Source: Jonesia denitrificans DSM 20603
GTDB taxonomy: Bacteria; Actinomycetota; Actinomycetes; Actinomycetales; Cellulomonadaceae
Length of the DNA stretch: 64,000 nucleotides
NCBI RefSeq assembly: GCF_000024065.1
Contig: NC_013174.1
Span: 62,001-126,000 of the forward strand
Direction of reading: 5' to 3'
Of the stretch, positions 22,691-31,025 are shown one piece after another. A model generated the notes under the pieces. It worked only from the letters and a program-made list of their open reading frames with translations, was not told where the DNA came from and did no database searches. Position numbers and translations under genes: made by a program. Positions within the stretch are counted from its first letter, which is position 1; each line of letters starts with the position of its first letter.

Positions 22691-24025
22691 ATGACATATC
22701 CATACATAGTGACATCAGAAAATACCTACGTCGATCCAGACCAAGGCGCTTTTCGTCTCGCCTATCACTCGAGTGAACGTCGTGTCTTCAAAGTATCCGA
22801 ATCATCACTTCCCAATTTTTTGGAGAGCGCGGGTGTATCTGCAGAGGTTGGTAATGGAGTAAGTGACGCTTGTTCGCGAATCCGAGATTTAAATATCGAC
22901 TACTTTGAAGTGGAGAAAAAGAAATATTTTGACGCAGTTGAGAACCATCAACGTAAGGTTAAACAAGTGGTGATCATGCCCACGGGCGCATGTAACCTAA
23001 CTTGTGGATACTGCGGTCAGGTCAACAACAAAGTCGGTATTACCTCAGATTCTGTGAAGAGGTTGGCCGAATCTGTTGTTTCGGAGTTTCGACGATCTGG
23101 CTCGAAGGATTTATGTCTCGGCTGGTTTGGTGGAGAACCCTTAATGGGCTTGAAGCGTATGGTCGAGATTACGAACCATGTTCTACCCTTAATAGATAAT
23201 GGGGATACCGAATTTACCTCTAAGGTCGTTACAAATGGTTCCCTCCTTACCGACAGGGTGCTTCGAGTTCTTGAAAACGAGTTGCACGTGAAGGTTGTTG
23301 AGGTCACTTTAGATGGTCCATCAGATATGCATGATTTACTTCGACCCACAAGAAATCACAAGGGTAGCTTTTGGAGAATAGTTAACCAGATATCCCGGTA
23401 TTTGAAGACTTCTGGATCAAAAGGTATGGATTTTATAATCCGAACTAATGTTAGTAGAGTCAACATGCACGCACATGATCAGTTTTCTAGGATTATGTAC
23501 GAAGCGGGCCTCTCGACCAGCCGAGTAGTCTTTTACCCTGCGATGGTGCGGGCTTGGGGCAATGATGTCAGTGACGTTTCTCTTGACGCGAAAGAGGCGG
23601 CCAACGTAGAACTCGACTGGATAAATAGTTATTGGTCCTATGGTCTCAGTCATAATCTCATTCCAACGAGTCCTAGAGGTCCGTTGTGTGTCGCTGTTGA
23701 CCCTCACAGTAGCGTTATTGCTCCAGATGGTTCGATTTTCGATTGTAGTGAGCAGCCCTTGGTGCCTTCGCGAGCGGCTTCGTCAAGAGGTGGCATTGAG
23801 TTTACCGAAGAGAAGTTTCCTGAATCTCATTACTATGGATGGTTCCCTCGTGATGATAGTCAGTGCAAGGACTGCGAAATACTTCCTATTTGTTACGGAA
23901 AGTGTCCATTAAGTTGGTCGGAAGGGGTCATGCCTTGTCCACCGGTCAAGCTTAATCTATCGAAGCGACTCGACATTCTTGCTCAACGAAAGCGTTTCAC
24001 CCCTACTCCAAATCCCCTTTCCTAG
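22691..24025 (+). CDS. Radical SAM/SPASM peptide maturase
   Basis: 444 residues from ATG 22691 (AGGGGG before it). The N-terminal ~95 residues (PYIVTSENTYVDPDQGAF) probably form a leader-binding region. The radical SAM core has CNLTCGYC (CxxxCxxC, 4Fe-4S and SAM), GGEPLMG and VTNGSLLTD. The C-terminal SPASM-type part has Cys in GPLCVAVDP and FDCSEQP, then CKDCEILPICYGKCPLSW and a later MPCPP, enough for two auxiliary clusters. Family members install thioether, C-C or epimerised residues on ribosomal peptides. Partners here are the 25-residue peptide upstream and an MFS pump. Codon use is AT-rich like the rest of the island. Confidence 0.9.
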   Translation: MTYPYIVTSENTYVDPDQGAFRLAYHSSERRVFKVSESSLPNFLESAGVSAEVGNGVSDACSRIRDLNIDYFEVEKKKYFDAVENHQRKVKQVVIMPTGACNLTCGYCGQVNNKVGITSDSVKRLAESVVSEFRRSGSKDLCLGWFGGEPLMGLKRMVEITNHVLPLIDNGDTEFTSKVVTNGSLLTDRVLRVLENELHVKVVEVTLDGPSDMHDLLRPTRNHKGSFWRIVNQISRYLKTSGSKGMDFIIRTNVSRVNMHAHDQFSRIMYEAGLSTSRVVFYPAMVRAWGNDVSDVSLDAKEAANVELDWINSYWSYGLSHNLIPTSPRGPLCVAVDPHSSVIAPDGSIFDCSEQPLVPSRAASSRGGIEFTEEKFPESHYYGWFPRDDSQCKDCEILPICYGKCPLSWSEGVMPCPPVKLNLSKRLDILAQRKRFTPTPNPLS

Positions 24026-24108
24026 TATTTTCTCCAATGCGCTTCCCTCCTAACCGTGCCATGCTCGGAACTGTCAGAGGTGTCAGAAAAAGCAGAGAGG
24101 GGACCGCA

Positions 24109-24537
24109 ATGGCATACATGCTCATTTTGCGGGCCACAGAAGAATCCCAAGCGGCAGCGAAAGATGTGCCCTTTGAGGATGTCATTAACGCCATGGGGGT
24201 TTACAACGAAGCGCTCATGGACGCTGGCGTTCTAGCAGGCGGTGACGGTCTCTCAGACCCTAATGAGGGGGCGGTTGTTGAGTTCACGGGCGATGCCCCA
24301 ACAATTCGCCTCGGCGCGTACGGCGGTGTCAGTGAGCGGTTCAGCGGGTACTGGGGGCTCAACGTCGCGTCGTTGGATGAAGCAACGATGTGGGCGGCGC
24401 GGTGCCCCATGGTGCCTGGGTCCTCGCTTGAAGTGCGCCGTATTACTGACGAGTCTGACTTCGCTGAGTTTGAGGGAAACGAATACCTCGAGAAAGAGAA
24501 AACGTGGCGTGAAATATTACAGGGAGACAGCCAGTAG
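24109..24537 (+). CDS. YciI/DGPF-domain protein
   Basis: 142 residues from ATG 24109 (GAGAGGGG upstream); upstream in-frame ATGs lack a ribosome site. The fold signature runs from MAYMLILRATEESQ to GYWGLNVASLDEATMWAARCPM, typical of the YCII/PhnB-like DGPF family often co-occurring with ECF sigma factors. Biochemical role unknown for this branch. GC-rich coding returns here, so this gene lies just outside the low-GC island. No SigJ-type sigma gene is adjacent. Confidence 0.8.
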   Translation: MAYMLILRATEESQAAAKDVPFEDVINAMGVYNEALMDAGVLAGGDGLSDPNEGAVVEFTGDAPTIRLGAYGGVSERFSGYWGLNVASLDEATMWAARCPMVPGSSLEVRRITDESDFAEFEGNEYLEKEKTWREILQGDSQ

Positions 24538-24562
24538 CTGCCTCCCCGCATCCGAGTTGTCC

Positions 24563-26083
24563 TTAGTGGCCTTCGCCGAGGTTCCCGGCGAGCCGGTTGT
24601 GGCGTTGCGCGGAGTCTTCGTTGAGGCCAATGATCGTGACTGTTTTGCCCCGCCGCTCGTATTTGGTGGTGATGGCGTCAAGAGTGGCCACGGTGGACGC
24701 GTCCCAAATGTGGGCACCTGACATGTCAATGACAATGTTTTTGGGGTCGCCGGTGTAGTCGAACTGGTAGACCAGGTCGTTTGACGAGGCGAAGAATAGC
24801 TCACCAGTGACGGCGTACACGCGTTCGTCGTCGTCATCGGATTTGTCGAGCCGTACCACGTTGGTGAAGTGGGCGACGCGTTGCAAGAACAGCAGCGCGG
24901 CAACAATTACACCAACGAGCACACCAATGGCGAGGTTGTGGGTGACAACAACAACGATCACCGTGGACAGCATGACGGTGGTTTCGGATTTCGGCATCCG
25001 ACGCAGTGTCGCTGGCTGGATAGAGTGCCAGTCAAACGTTGCTACGGACACGACAATCATGACGGCAACGAGCGCCGCCATGGGGATGATTGCAACCACG
25101 TCACCAAGCCCTACGACAAGAGCGAGGAGGAACATTCCGGCGAGGAATGTGGAGATGCGGGTGCGTGCCCCTGAGACTTTGGTGTTGATCATGGTTTGAC
25201 CGATCATGGCGCAGCCACCCATGCCACCAAAGAAACCGGTGATGATGTTCGCGGCTCCTTGCCCCCATGCTTCACGGGTTTTGTTGGAGTGCGTGTCGGT
25301 GACATCGTCGACGAGTTTTGCGGTCATGAGGGATTCCAAAAGACCAACAAGTGCCATGGACAGGGCGAACGGTGCGATGATCTGGAAGGTTTCCCAGGTG
25401 AGGGGAACGTCAGGGAAGAACAGGGTGGGCAGGGAGTCGGGTAGTTCCCCTTCGTCGCCGACTGTGGGGACGTTGACTGCGAACGTCACGGTGATGACGG
25501 TGAGGATGACAATGGCGACCAGGGGTGCGGGGACAATTGTGGTGAACCGGGGGAGGATAAAGATGATTGCCAGTCCCAGCGCAATGAGTCCGTACACCAC
25601 GGCAGGGACGTCACGCATGTGGGGGACTTGTGCGAGGAAGATGAGGATGGCGAGGGAGTTGACGAACCCGACCATGACGGATCGGGGAATGAACCGCATG
25701 AGCTTAGCAACGCCAATGACGCCGAGGATGACCTGGAAAATCCCGGCGAGGATGACGGTCGCAATGAAGTAGTCGAGCCCGTAGTCTCGCGCGACTGGCG
25801 CGATGACAAGGGCGACAGCACCTGTCGCGGCGGAGATCATGGCGGGGCGGCCGCCAAGGAACGCGATGGATACTGCCATGGTGAAGGAGGCGAACAGGCC
25901 AAGGCGTGGGTCTACCCCGGCGATGATGGAGAACGAGATTGCTTCAGGGATGAGCGCGAGGGCGACAACGAGCCCGGCAAGAACTTCAGTTTTCAGGCGT
26001 TTCGGGGACTTGAGCGTGGCAAGTACTGAGTGTTGGTGGTCTGCCTCGGGTGGTGCTGAGGGCAGCGGGGCGTCGAGGGTCAT
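24563..26083 (-). CDS. SulP-family anion permease with STAS domain
   Basis: 506 residues. A transmembrane domain of about 12-14 segments with family motifs LVVALALIPEAISFSIIAGVDPRLGL near the start and GFFGGMGGCAMIGQTMIN in the middle. A C-terminal STAS domain (about 410-500; VYAVTGELFFASSNDL, IDMSGAHIWDASTVATLD) follows. SulP proteins import sulfate, bicarbonate or dicarboxylates; the substrate cannot be told from sequence. Convergent with the YciI gene, with a 25-base gap. Confidence 0.88.
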   Translation of the reverse strand: MTLDAPLPSAPPEADHQHSVLATLKSPKRLKTEVLAGLVVALALIPEAISFSIIAGVDPRLGLFASFTMAVSIAFLGGRPAMISAATGAVALVIAPVARDYGLDYFIATVILAGIFQVILGVIGVAKLMRFIPRSVMVGFVNSLAILIFLAQVPHMRDVPAVVYGLIALGLAIIFILPRFTTIVPAPLVAIVILTVITVTFAVNVPTVGDEGELPDSLPTLFFPDVPLTWETFQIIAPFALSMALVGLLESLMTAKLVDDVTDTHSNKTREAWGQGAANIITGFFGGMGGCAMIGQTMINTKVSGARTRISTFLAGMFLLALVVGLGDVVAIIPMAALVAVMIVVSVATFDWHSIQPATLRRMPKSETTVMLSTVIVVVVTHNLAIGVLVGVIVAALLFLQRVAHFTNVVRLDKSDDDDERVYAVTGELFFASSNDLVYQFDYTGDPKNIVIDMSGAHIWDASTVATLDAITTKYERRGKTVTIIGLNEDSAQRHNRLAGNLGEGH

Positions 26084-26168
26084 TCACGTGTTCCGTTCGT
26101 TGGTGCGACTTTCGATGCGTGTGGCTGGCCGCATGGTTCACGGCGCGAGTGGGCCTGCACTGGGCAGC

Positions 26169-27740
26169 TTACGACTCGCTAAACAGTGTGGGGTGATTGT
26201 TTGTCAACGCGTTCAGTCGCCACCGGTCTCGAATCAATGCCACCGCTGAGCCGTCCCGTCGGTGCGTGATTTCCACGCCTAATGCCCCGGCGAGCATGGC
26301 GATATCCGATGCGCTGGCTGGTTTTGCAATGGAATAGTCCAGCTGGTCAATGATGATGGGCGCATGGAACTCGTGTTCCATCCGGAAGGCTGCCACCTCA
26401 AATTGGAGGGGGCCCACGGCTGCGAGAATCGGTGAGGCATCACCACGGTTCTCGGACACAAGGATTTGGATGACGCCTTCTTGTTCGAGTTGGGCGATCC
26501 CTTTGCGGAACTGTTTGGATTTGCTGGGGTCTTTGACTCGCACAGTGGAGAAGTGTTCGGTGTTGAAGTGCGGCATGGGCGGGTAGGAGCCGCCAGGGGA
26601 ATCTGTTGCGTGAATAGTGTCCCCCACGTGCAGGGATGACGCATTGACCAACCCCACCACGTCACCAGGGAACGCAATGTCCATGGTGGAGCGGTCACGG
26701 CCAAACACTGACAGCGCATATTTTGTGGCAAAGGAACGGCCAGTGCGTTCTTGGACTACTGTCATGCCACGGGTGAACTGACCGGAACAGACCCGCACGA
26801 ATGCCAAGTGGTCGCGGTGTGCCTTGTCCATTCCCGCCTGCATTTTGAAGACGAACCCACTGAAGGGCGCATCGACAGGGCGAGGGGTGCCGTCCGCTAA
26901 CTCGCGGGGGCCGGGGCACGGTGCGATGGTTTTCACCACGGACAACAGTTCTGCGACACCAATGTTTGTTAGCGCAGCCCCAAACAGAAGCGGCGATGTG
27001 GTCAGGGAGTGGAAGGTGTCAGGGTCGTGGGAACCCAACAGGCCTGATGCTTCCATGGCTTCTGTGACCTCGTCGGGGAAACGTTCAAGGGCTTGGTCGA
27101 GGGTGACAGTTTCAGACAGCGCAAGTGTTGCACCACCGGGTGCGCGCTCATAAAACGTGACTGACTGATCGCGGAGGTCCAACAGCCCTTTCATCTCGCC
27201 GGCTCGACCAACTGGCCAGGTGATCGGGGTTGGTGAAAGGTTGATGCGTTCAGTGAGTTCATCACACAGTTCCAAGGCGTCCTTACCTAAACGGTCCCAT
27301 TTGTTGATGAAGGTGATGACAGGAACACCGCGGCTGCGGCAGACCTCAAAAAGTTTCAGTGTTTGTGGTTCCAACCCCTTGGACGAATCAATGAGCATGA
27401 CCGCAGCGTCCACGGCGGTCAACACACGGTAGGTGTCTTCGGAAAAGTCTGCGTGACCAGGGGTGTCAAGCAGATTAATGACCAAACCGTCATACTCGAA
27501 TTGCAACGCAGCAGACGTAATCGAAATGCCGCGTTTCTTTTCAATGTCCAACCAGTCTGACACCACCCCCGAACGGCTGCCACGCCCGTGGACGGCACCG
27601 GCTTCATTGATGACTTTTGCGTGCAACGCGAGAGCCTCGGTGATGGTCGATTTCCCGGCGTCAGGGTGAGAGATCACGGCGATGGAACGCCGACGCACGG
27701 TTTCTTCGCGGATGGTGGGGGCTGAAACGTTCGATGTCAC
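26169..27740 (-). CDS. prfC: Peptide chain release factor 3
   Basis: 523 residues, GTP-binding translation factor that recycles RF1/RF2. G1 motif SHPDAGKST, G2/G3 region RGISITSAALQFEY and LLDTPGHADF, G4 FINKWDR, followed by the RF3-specific domains (GDASPILAAVGPLQFEV near the end). The GTG start at 27740 overlaps the stop of the MerR gene upstream (GTGA), so the two are translationally coupled. This is an uncommon operon for prfC. Confidence 0.94.
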   Translation of the reverse strand: MTSNVSAPTIREETVRRRSIAVISHPDAGKSTITEALALHAKVINEAGAVHGRGSRSGVVSDWLDIEKKRGISITSAALQFEYDGLVINLLDTPGHADFSEDTYRVLTAVDAAVMLIDSSKGLEPQTLKLFEVCRSRGVPVITFINKWDRLGKDALELCDELTERINLSPTPITWPVGRAGEMKGLLDLRDQSVTFYERAPGGATLALSETVTLDQALERFPDEVTEAMEASGLLGSHDPDTFHSLTTSPLLFGAALTNIGVAELLSVVKTIAPCPGPRELADGTPRPVDAPFSGFVFKMQAGMDKAHRDHLAFVRVCSGQFTRGMTVVQERTGRSFATKYALSVFGRDRSTMDIAFPGDVVGLVNASSLHVGDTIHATDSPGGSYPPMPHFNTEHFSTVRVKDPSKSKQFRKGIAQLEQEGVIQILVSENRGDASPILAAVGPLQFEVAAFRMEHEFHAPIIIDQLDYSIAKPASASDIAMLAGALGVEITHRRDGSAVALIRDRWRLNALTNNHPTLFSES

Positions 27741-28150
27741 GTTGGTGTGTTCGCTGCCTTGTGTTGAGTGGATAACGAGCTGAGTTGGTCGGCGAAACCC
27801 TCAGCGATACTGAGTTGGCGTCGAAGTGCACGGCACCGCTCTTCAGCTGCACCCTGGAACATGTCCAGTTGCTCCAATGCTTCACCACGCCTGGCTGGGT
27901 CGGTGGCGTCATCGGACAGCGCATCGAGTGACTCGAGGAGCCCACGCATTTCGTCGAGGGAAAAATCGAGCGGCTTCATCGCTTTGACGACACCAAGCCT
28001 GGCGATGTCCTCTTCGGTGTACAACCGAAAGCCGCCCTGAGAACGAGCCGACGGAGTAATGAGCCCAACTTCTTCGTAATAGCGGATCGTGCGAAGAGAT
28101 AACCCTGTGCGCTCAGCGACCTCGCCGATTTGCCGATGATGATGTGCCAT
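27737..28150 (-). CDS. MerR-family regulator
   Basis: 137 residues. N-terminal MerR winged helix (QIGEVAERTGLSLRTIRYYEEVGLITPSAR, RLYTEEDIARL), a long dimerisation coiled coil and a short tail without the metal-binding cysteines. The effector is unknown. Coupled to prfC by a four-base overlap, so it probably co-regulates a translation-termination gene. The region 28151-28303 upstream should contain its promoter; no clear MerR 19-bp-spaced promoter was seen. Confidence 0.85.
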   Translation of the reverse strand: MAHHHRQIGEVAERTGLSLRTIRYYEEVGLITPSARSQGGFRLYTEEDIARLGVVKAMKPLDFSLDEMRGLLESLDALSDDATDPARRGEALEQLDMFQGAAEERCRALRRQLSIAEGFADQLSSLSTQHKAANTPT

Positions 28151-28303
28151 GGGTTCCCTTCACTCCAACGCACAAGTCTACCGTTGCGTGAGAATCGTGG
28201 GGCGTGACAGCGGTAACTTTCTTGGCTATCGCGACATAGGCAGGTTGTGGGCGCCGATGCGTCCACGGTAGGTGGACTTAAGTCCTATTCAGTGCTATTT
28301 TTA

Positions 28304-28332
28304 TTGCTGTCAAAGAAGACATCACATATAAG
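28304..28332 (+). promoter_or_regulatory. Promoter of the secreted peptide / ABC export operon
   Basis: TTGCTG (28304-28309), 17-base spacer, TATAAG (28327-28332). The expected transcription start, about 7 bases on, leaves only about 5 bases before the GTG at 28344, so the first gene may be read from a leaderless mRNA. If transcription instead starts further upstream, AGGGG at 28331-28335 would serve as ribosome site. Confidence 0.55.
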
Positions 28333-28343
28333 GGGAAAAATCG

Positions 28344-28649
28344 GTGAGGAAGCTTCGTCAGGCTTTAGCTGTTTCGTTAGTTTCTGGCTCTTTAGTTGTT
28401 ATTGGCGTTTCGCCAGCTGCAGCTGACCATTCCGGCAGTAGATACTGTAGCGGCGGTCAACGCCCCACACTTTTTACGCACTCAGCGAGGCAAGTTCAGC
28501 ACATCCACACAAATGCCAATCGTCCTTCAGAGCGAATCTCTCGTTTCTCTCCCGCTGGTCCCACAAACTTCACCACTTCAGTGTCGTGGAATAGTGACAA
28601 CTGGTATGTGAGTGGTACTGCAAGCACGGTCCAAACATACTGCTCATGA
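28344..28649 (+). CDS. Small secreted protein, possible bacteriocin-like cargo
   Basis: 101 residues, GTG start. Sec signal peptide (MRKLRQALAV, hydrophobic core, cut near SPAAA-DHSG) and a mature part of about 73 residues with exactly two cysteines near its ends (RYCSGG and QTYCS), which could close one large disulfide loop. The interior is His/Ser/Asn-rich. It resembles lactococcin-972-type secreted peptides in size and operon layout, but I see no clear sequence match. Its stop overlaps the lipoprotein start (ATGA), first in an operon with a membrane-fusion protein and an ABC pump. Confidence 0.7.
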   Translation: MRKLRQALAVSLVSGSLVVIGVSPAAADHSGSRYCSGGQRPTLFTHSARQVQHIHTNANRPSERISRFSPAGPTNFTTSVSWNSDNWYVSGTASTVQTYCS

Positions 28650-29191
28650 GTTCAGTTCAGGTCACAACCTTTGCGGGAGCAGTGGTGTGCCTTCTGGCGC
28701 TTGCTGGGTGTGCTGGTGAGGAAGCCAGCCCAGCAGCGCAAGAATACGCATCGTTAAATGTCACGCTGTTAGAAGACAACGCCAACGAGGTTGTGGAATG
28801 CGTCAAAGAGCGAACAGGCTTTGAAGTCACAGCTGACCCTGATGGAAGTGTTGGCTACACCAACGAAGACGTGCCGGAAAGCCAATACGAGATCGTTGAC
28901 GCTGCGATCCCCGAATGCTTTGAAGAACTCGGATTCATCACCGACGGGGTCCTGTCAGACGAACAAAAAACCCGCATGTACGCCCTACAAGTCGAAGCCC
29001 GCAACTGCTTAGCTGAACAAGGCTACGACACCCCCGAACCACCCTCAGAAGCGGTTTACCTCGACACGTACGGCACACAAGAATACTGGGCCCCCTGGGG
29101 CCACATGGGCAATTACCAACTGTCCAGCGAAGAGATGACAACACTCCTCGCAGAGTGCCCAGACCCCGGCGCATTCGCGTCACAGAACTAA
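28646..29191 (+). CDS. Lipoprotein of the export operon
   Basis: 181 residues. Signal with lipobox LALAGC at about residues 17-22, then an acidic soluble domain with four cysteines (VVECVKE, IPECFEEL, RNCLAEQ, LLAECPD), probably two disulfides. Translationally coupled to the secreted peptide and 23 bases before the membrane-fusion protein. A surface lipoprotein paired with a secreted peptide could be an immunity or receptor factor (inference). No family recognised. Confidence 0.7.
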   Translation: MSSVQVTTFAGAVVCLLALAGCAGEEASPAAQEYASLNVTLLEDNANEVVECVKERTGFEVTADPDGSVGYTNEDVPESQYEIVDAAIPECFEELGFITDGVLSDEQKTRMYALQVEARNCLAEQGYDTPEPPSEAVYLDTYGTQEYWAPWGHMGNYQLSSEEMTTLLAECPDPGAFASQN

Positions 29192-29214
29192 CAACCAGAA
29201 ACGACCCAACACCC

Positions 29215-30390
29215 ATGAGCCGCCACACCGCCACCGGGCGCACCACGTGGATCACCCGACGCACAGCAACCCTCGCTGGTGCGATTCTTCTGGCGGGTGT
29301 GGCGCTCGGATGGGCACTCAACCACGCCTTCACCTCCCCAGAAGACACCCTGCAAAACACCACCCACGTCACCGTCACCGCGCAAACAGGGGAACGCGGC
29401 GAAAGCCTCACCCTGAACACCACCGCACAATGGACCCCCACCCAAGGTGCCCTCAACAAGGCTGCTGGGACACTCACGGCCCTAACAGTCGCCAACGGTG
29501 ACAAGGTAAAAGCTGGCGATGTGCTCTACCGCGTCGACAACCGGCCCGTCGTCATAGCAGCAGGCAACACACCCGCCTACCGGGACTTACACCCCGGGGA
29601 CAGCGGCCCAGACGTCAAACAACTCGCCGCCCTGCTCAACACCCTCGGCTACAGCGTCGAACCCACACAACAAACCATTGACTCCCAGTTCACTGCCGCG
29701 ATCCACCAATGGCACAAAGACCTTGGCGTCCCCCGCTCAGAAACCGTCACCGCAGGTGACGTCCTCTACGTCCCCACCCTGCCCACCCGGGTTGCCTACG
29801 CGCCCGACGCCCCAAGCATCGGCGCAGTCCTTACCGGGCAAGACCCACTGATCCTGACCGTGGCAGCAGAACCCGCCTTCCACATCGACCTCACCACAGC
29901 CCAAGCGCAACGCATCACAACCGGGAACACCGTCACCATCACCCCACCCACCGGTGACCCCTGGATAGCAGAAATCACCACAATCGAACCCAACACCGAC
30001 GGCGGGCACACCGCAACCCTCGGGCCACAAAACAGCGACAGTATTTGCGGGAAAAACTGCAATGACCTTGCCGTTGACACACCCACCTACCTGCCCACCG
30101 CCCTGGTCATCACCCCACCAGTCAGCGGAACCATCGTCCCCCTCGCGGCGCTGACCTCCGGCACCGACAACACCCTGCACGTCACCACCACAACCAATGA
30201 CACCATCACCGTGGAACTCCTCGCCGCAGTACGCGGAGAAGCAATAGTCGACGGGCTAGAGGCGGGCACCGACATCCTCGTCCCAACCGGCAGTGACACC
30301 GCCGTGATCGGTGCAAACACCAACACAAACGCCACAACAACAGGTGACGATGCCCCCGCTGACGACGGCACTAGCGACGACACCCCATGA
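29215..30390 (+). CDS. Membrane-fusion (HlyD-like) protein with peptidoglycan-binding domain
   Basis: 391 residues from ATG 29215. One N-terminal membrane anchor (about residues 18-38). Then a lipoyl/barrel-sandwich half (GTLTALTVANGDKVKAGDVLYRVD), an inserted PG_binding_1 domain (about 122-175; LHPGDSGPDVKQLAALLNTLGYS) and the second half ending in a Thr/Asp-rich tail. Such adaptors link Gram-positive MacB-type ABC pumps to the cell wall. Its stop overlaps the ATPase start (ATGA). Confidence 0.85.
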   Translation: MSRHTATGRTTWITRRTATLAGAILLAGVALGWALNHAFTSPEDTLQNTTHVTVTAQTGERGESLTLNTTAQWTPTQGALNKAAGTLTALTVANGDKVKAGDVLYRVDNRPVVIAAGNTPAYRDLHPGDSGPDVKQLAALLNTLGYSVEPTQQTIDSQFTAAIHQWHKDLGVPRSETVTAGDVLYVPTLPTRVAYAPDAPSIGAVLTGQDPLILTVAAEPAFHIDLTTAQAQRITTGNTVTITPPTGDPWIAEITTIEPNTDGGHTATLGPQNSDSICGKNCNDLAVDTPTYLPTALVITPPVSGTIVPLAALTSGTDNTLHVTTTTNDTITVELLAAVRGEAIVDGLEAGTDILVPTGSDTAVIGANTNTNATTTGDDAPADDGTSDDTP

Positions 30391-31025
30391 CCACACTCGA
30401 AGCCCACAACATCACCTTCGCCTACCCCGGTGGAAACCCCATTCTCACCACCTGGAGCCACACCTTCACCGCAGGCCAAACCACCGCCATCACCGGACCA
30501 TCAGGGCGCGGAAAATCCACCGCCCTATACATCCTCGGGCTGCTCCTCACCCCCACCACCGGGCACGTCACCCTCAACGGTCAAACCCTCTCCAACCGGC
30601 CAGACCACACCCGATCCTGGCACCGCGCACACCACTTCGGATTCGTCTTCCAAAACGCCGAACTCGACCCCACCCGCACCCTCGCAGACAACATCCTCGA
30701 ATCCTGCCACTATCGCAATGAAAACCCCGCCACCCGCCACAACCATGCACTCCACCTCATGGAACGCTACGGCGTAGCGCTACCCCCACACCGCCGCCCC
30801 GGGCAAATCTCCGGCGGTCAAGCCCAACGCGTCGCACTATGCCGCGCCCTCATCGGCGACCCACTCGTCGTCCTCGCCGACGAACCCACCGGCAACCTCG
30901 ACGCCCAATCCACAACCGCCGTCATCAACGGACTCAAAGAACACGCCGCCACCGGGCGCATCGTCATCATCTCCACCCACTCACCAGACGTCGTCGCCCA
31001 ATGCGACACCCACATCGACCTATGA
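30387..31025 (+). CDS. ABC transporter ATP-binding protein (MacB/LolD type)
   Basis: 212 residues. Walker A GPSGRGKST, Q-loop FVFQNAELDPTRTL, signature ISGGQAQRVALCRAL, Walker B VVLADEPTGNLD and H-loop ISTHSPD. This is the single-domain FtsE/LolD/MacB class that drives mechanotransmission pumps, not importers. Overlaps its neighbours on both sides by four bases. Confidence 0.92.
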   Translation: MTTLEAHNITFAYPGGNPILTTWSHTFTAGQTTAITGPSGRGKSTALYILGLLLTPTTGHVTLNGQTLSNRPDHTRSWHRAHHFGFVFQNAELDPTRTLADNILESCHYRNENPATRHNHALHLMERYGVALPPHRRPGQISGGQAQRVALCRALIGDPLVVLADEPTGNLDAQSTTAVINGLKEHAATGRIVIISTHSPDVVAQCDTHIDL

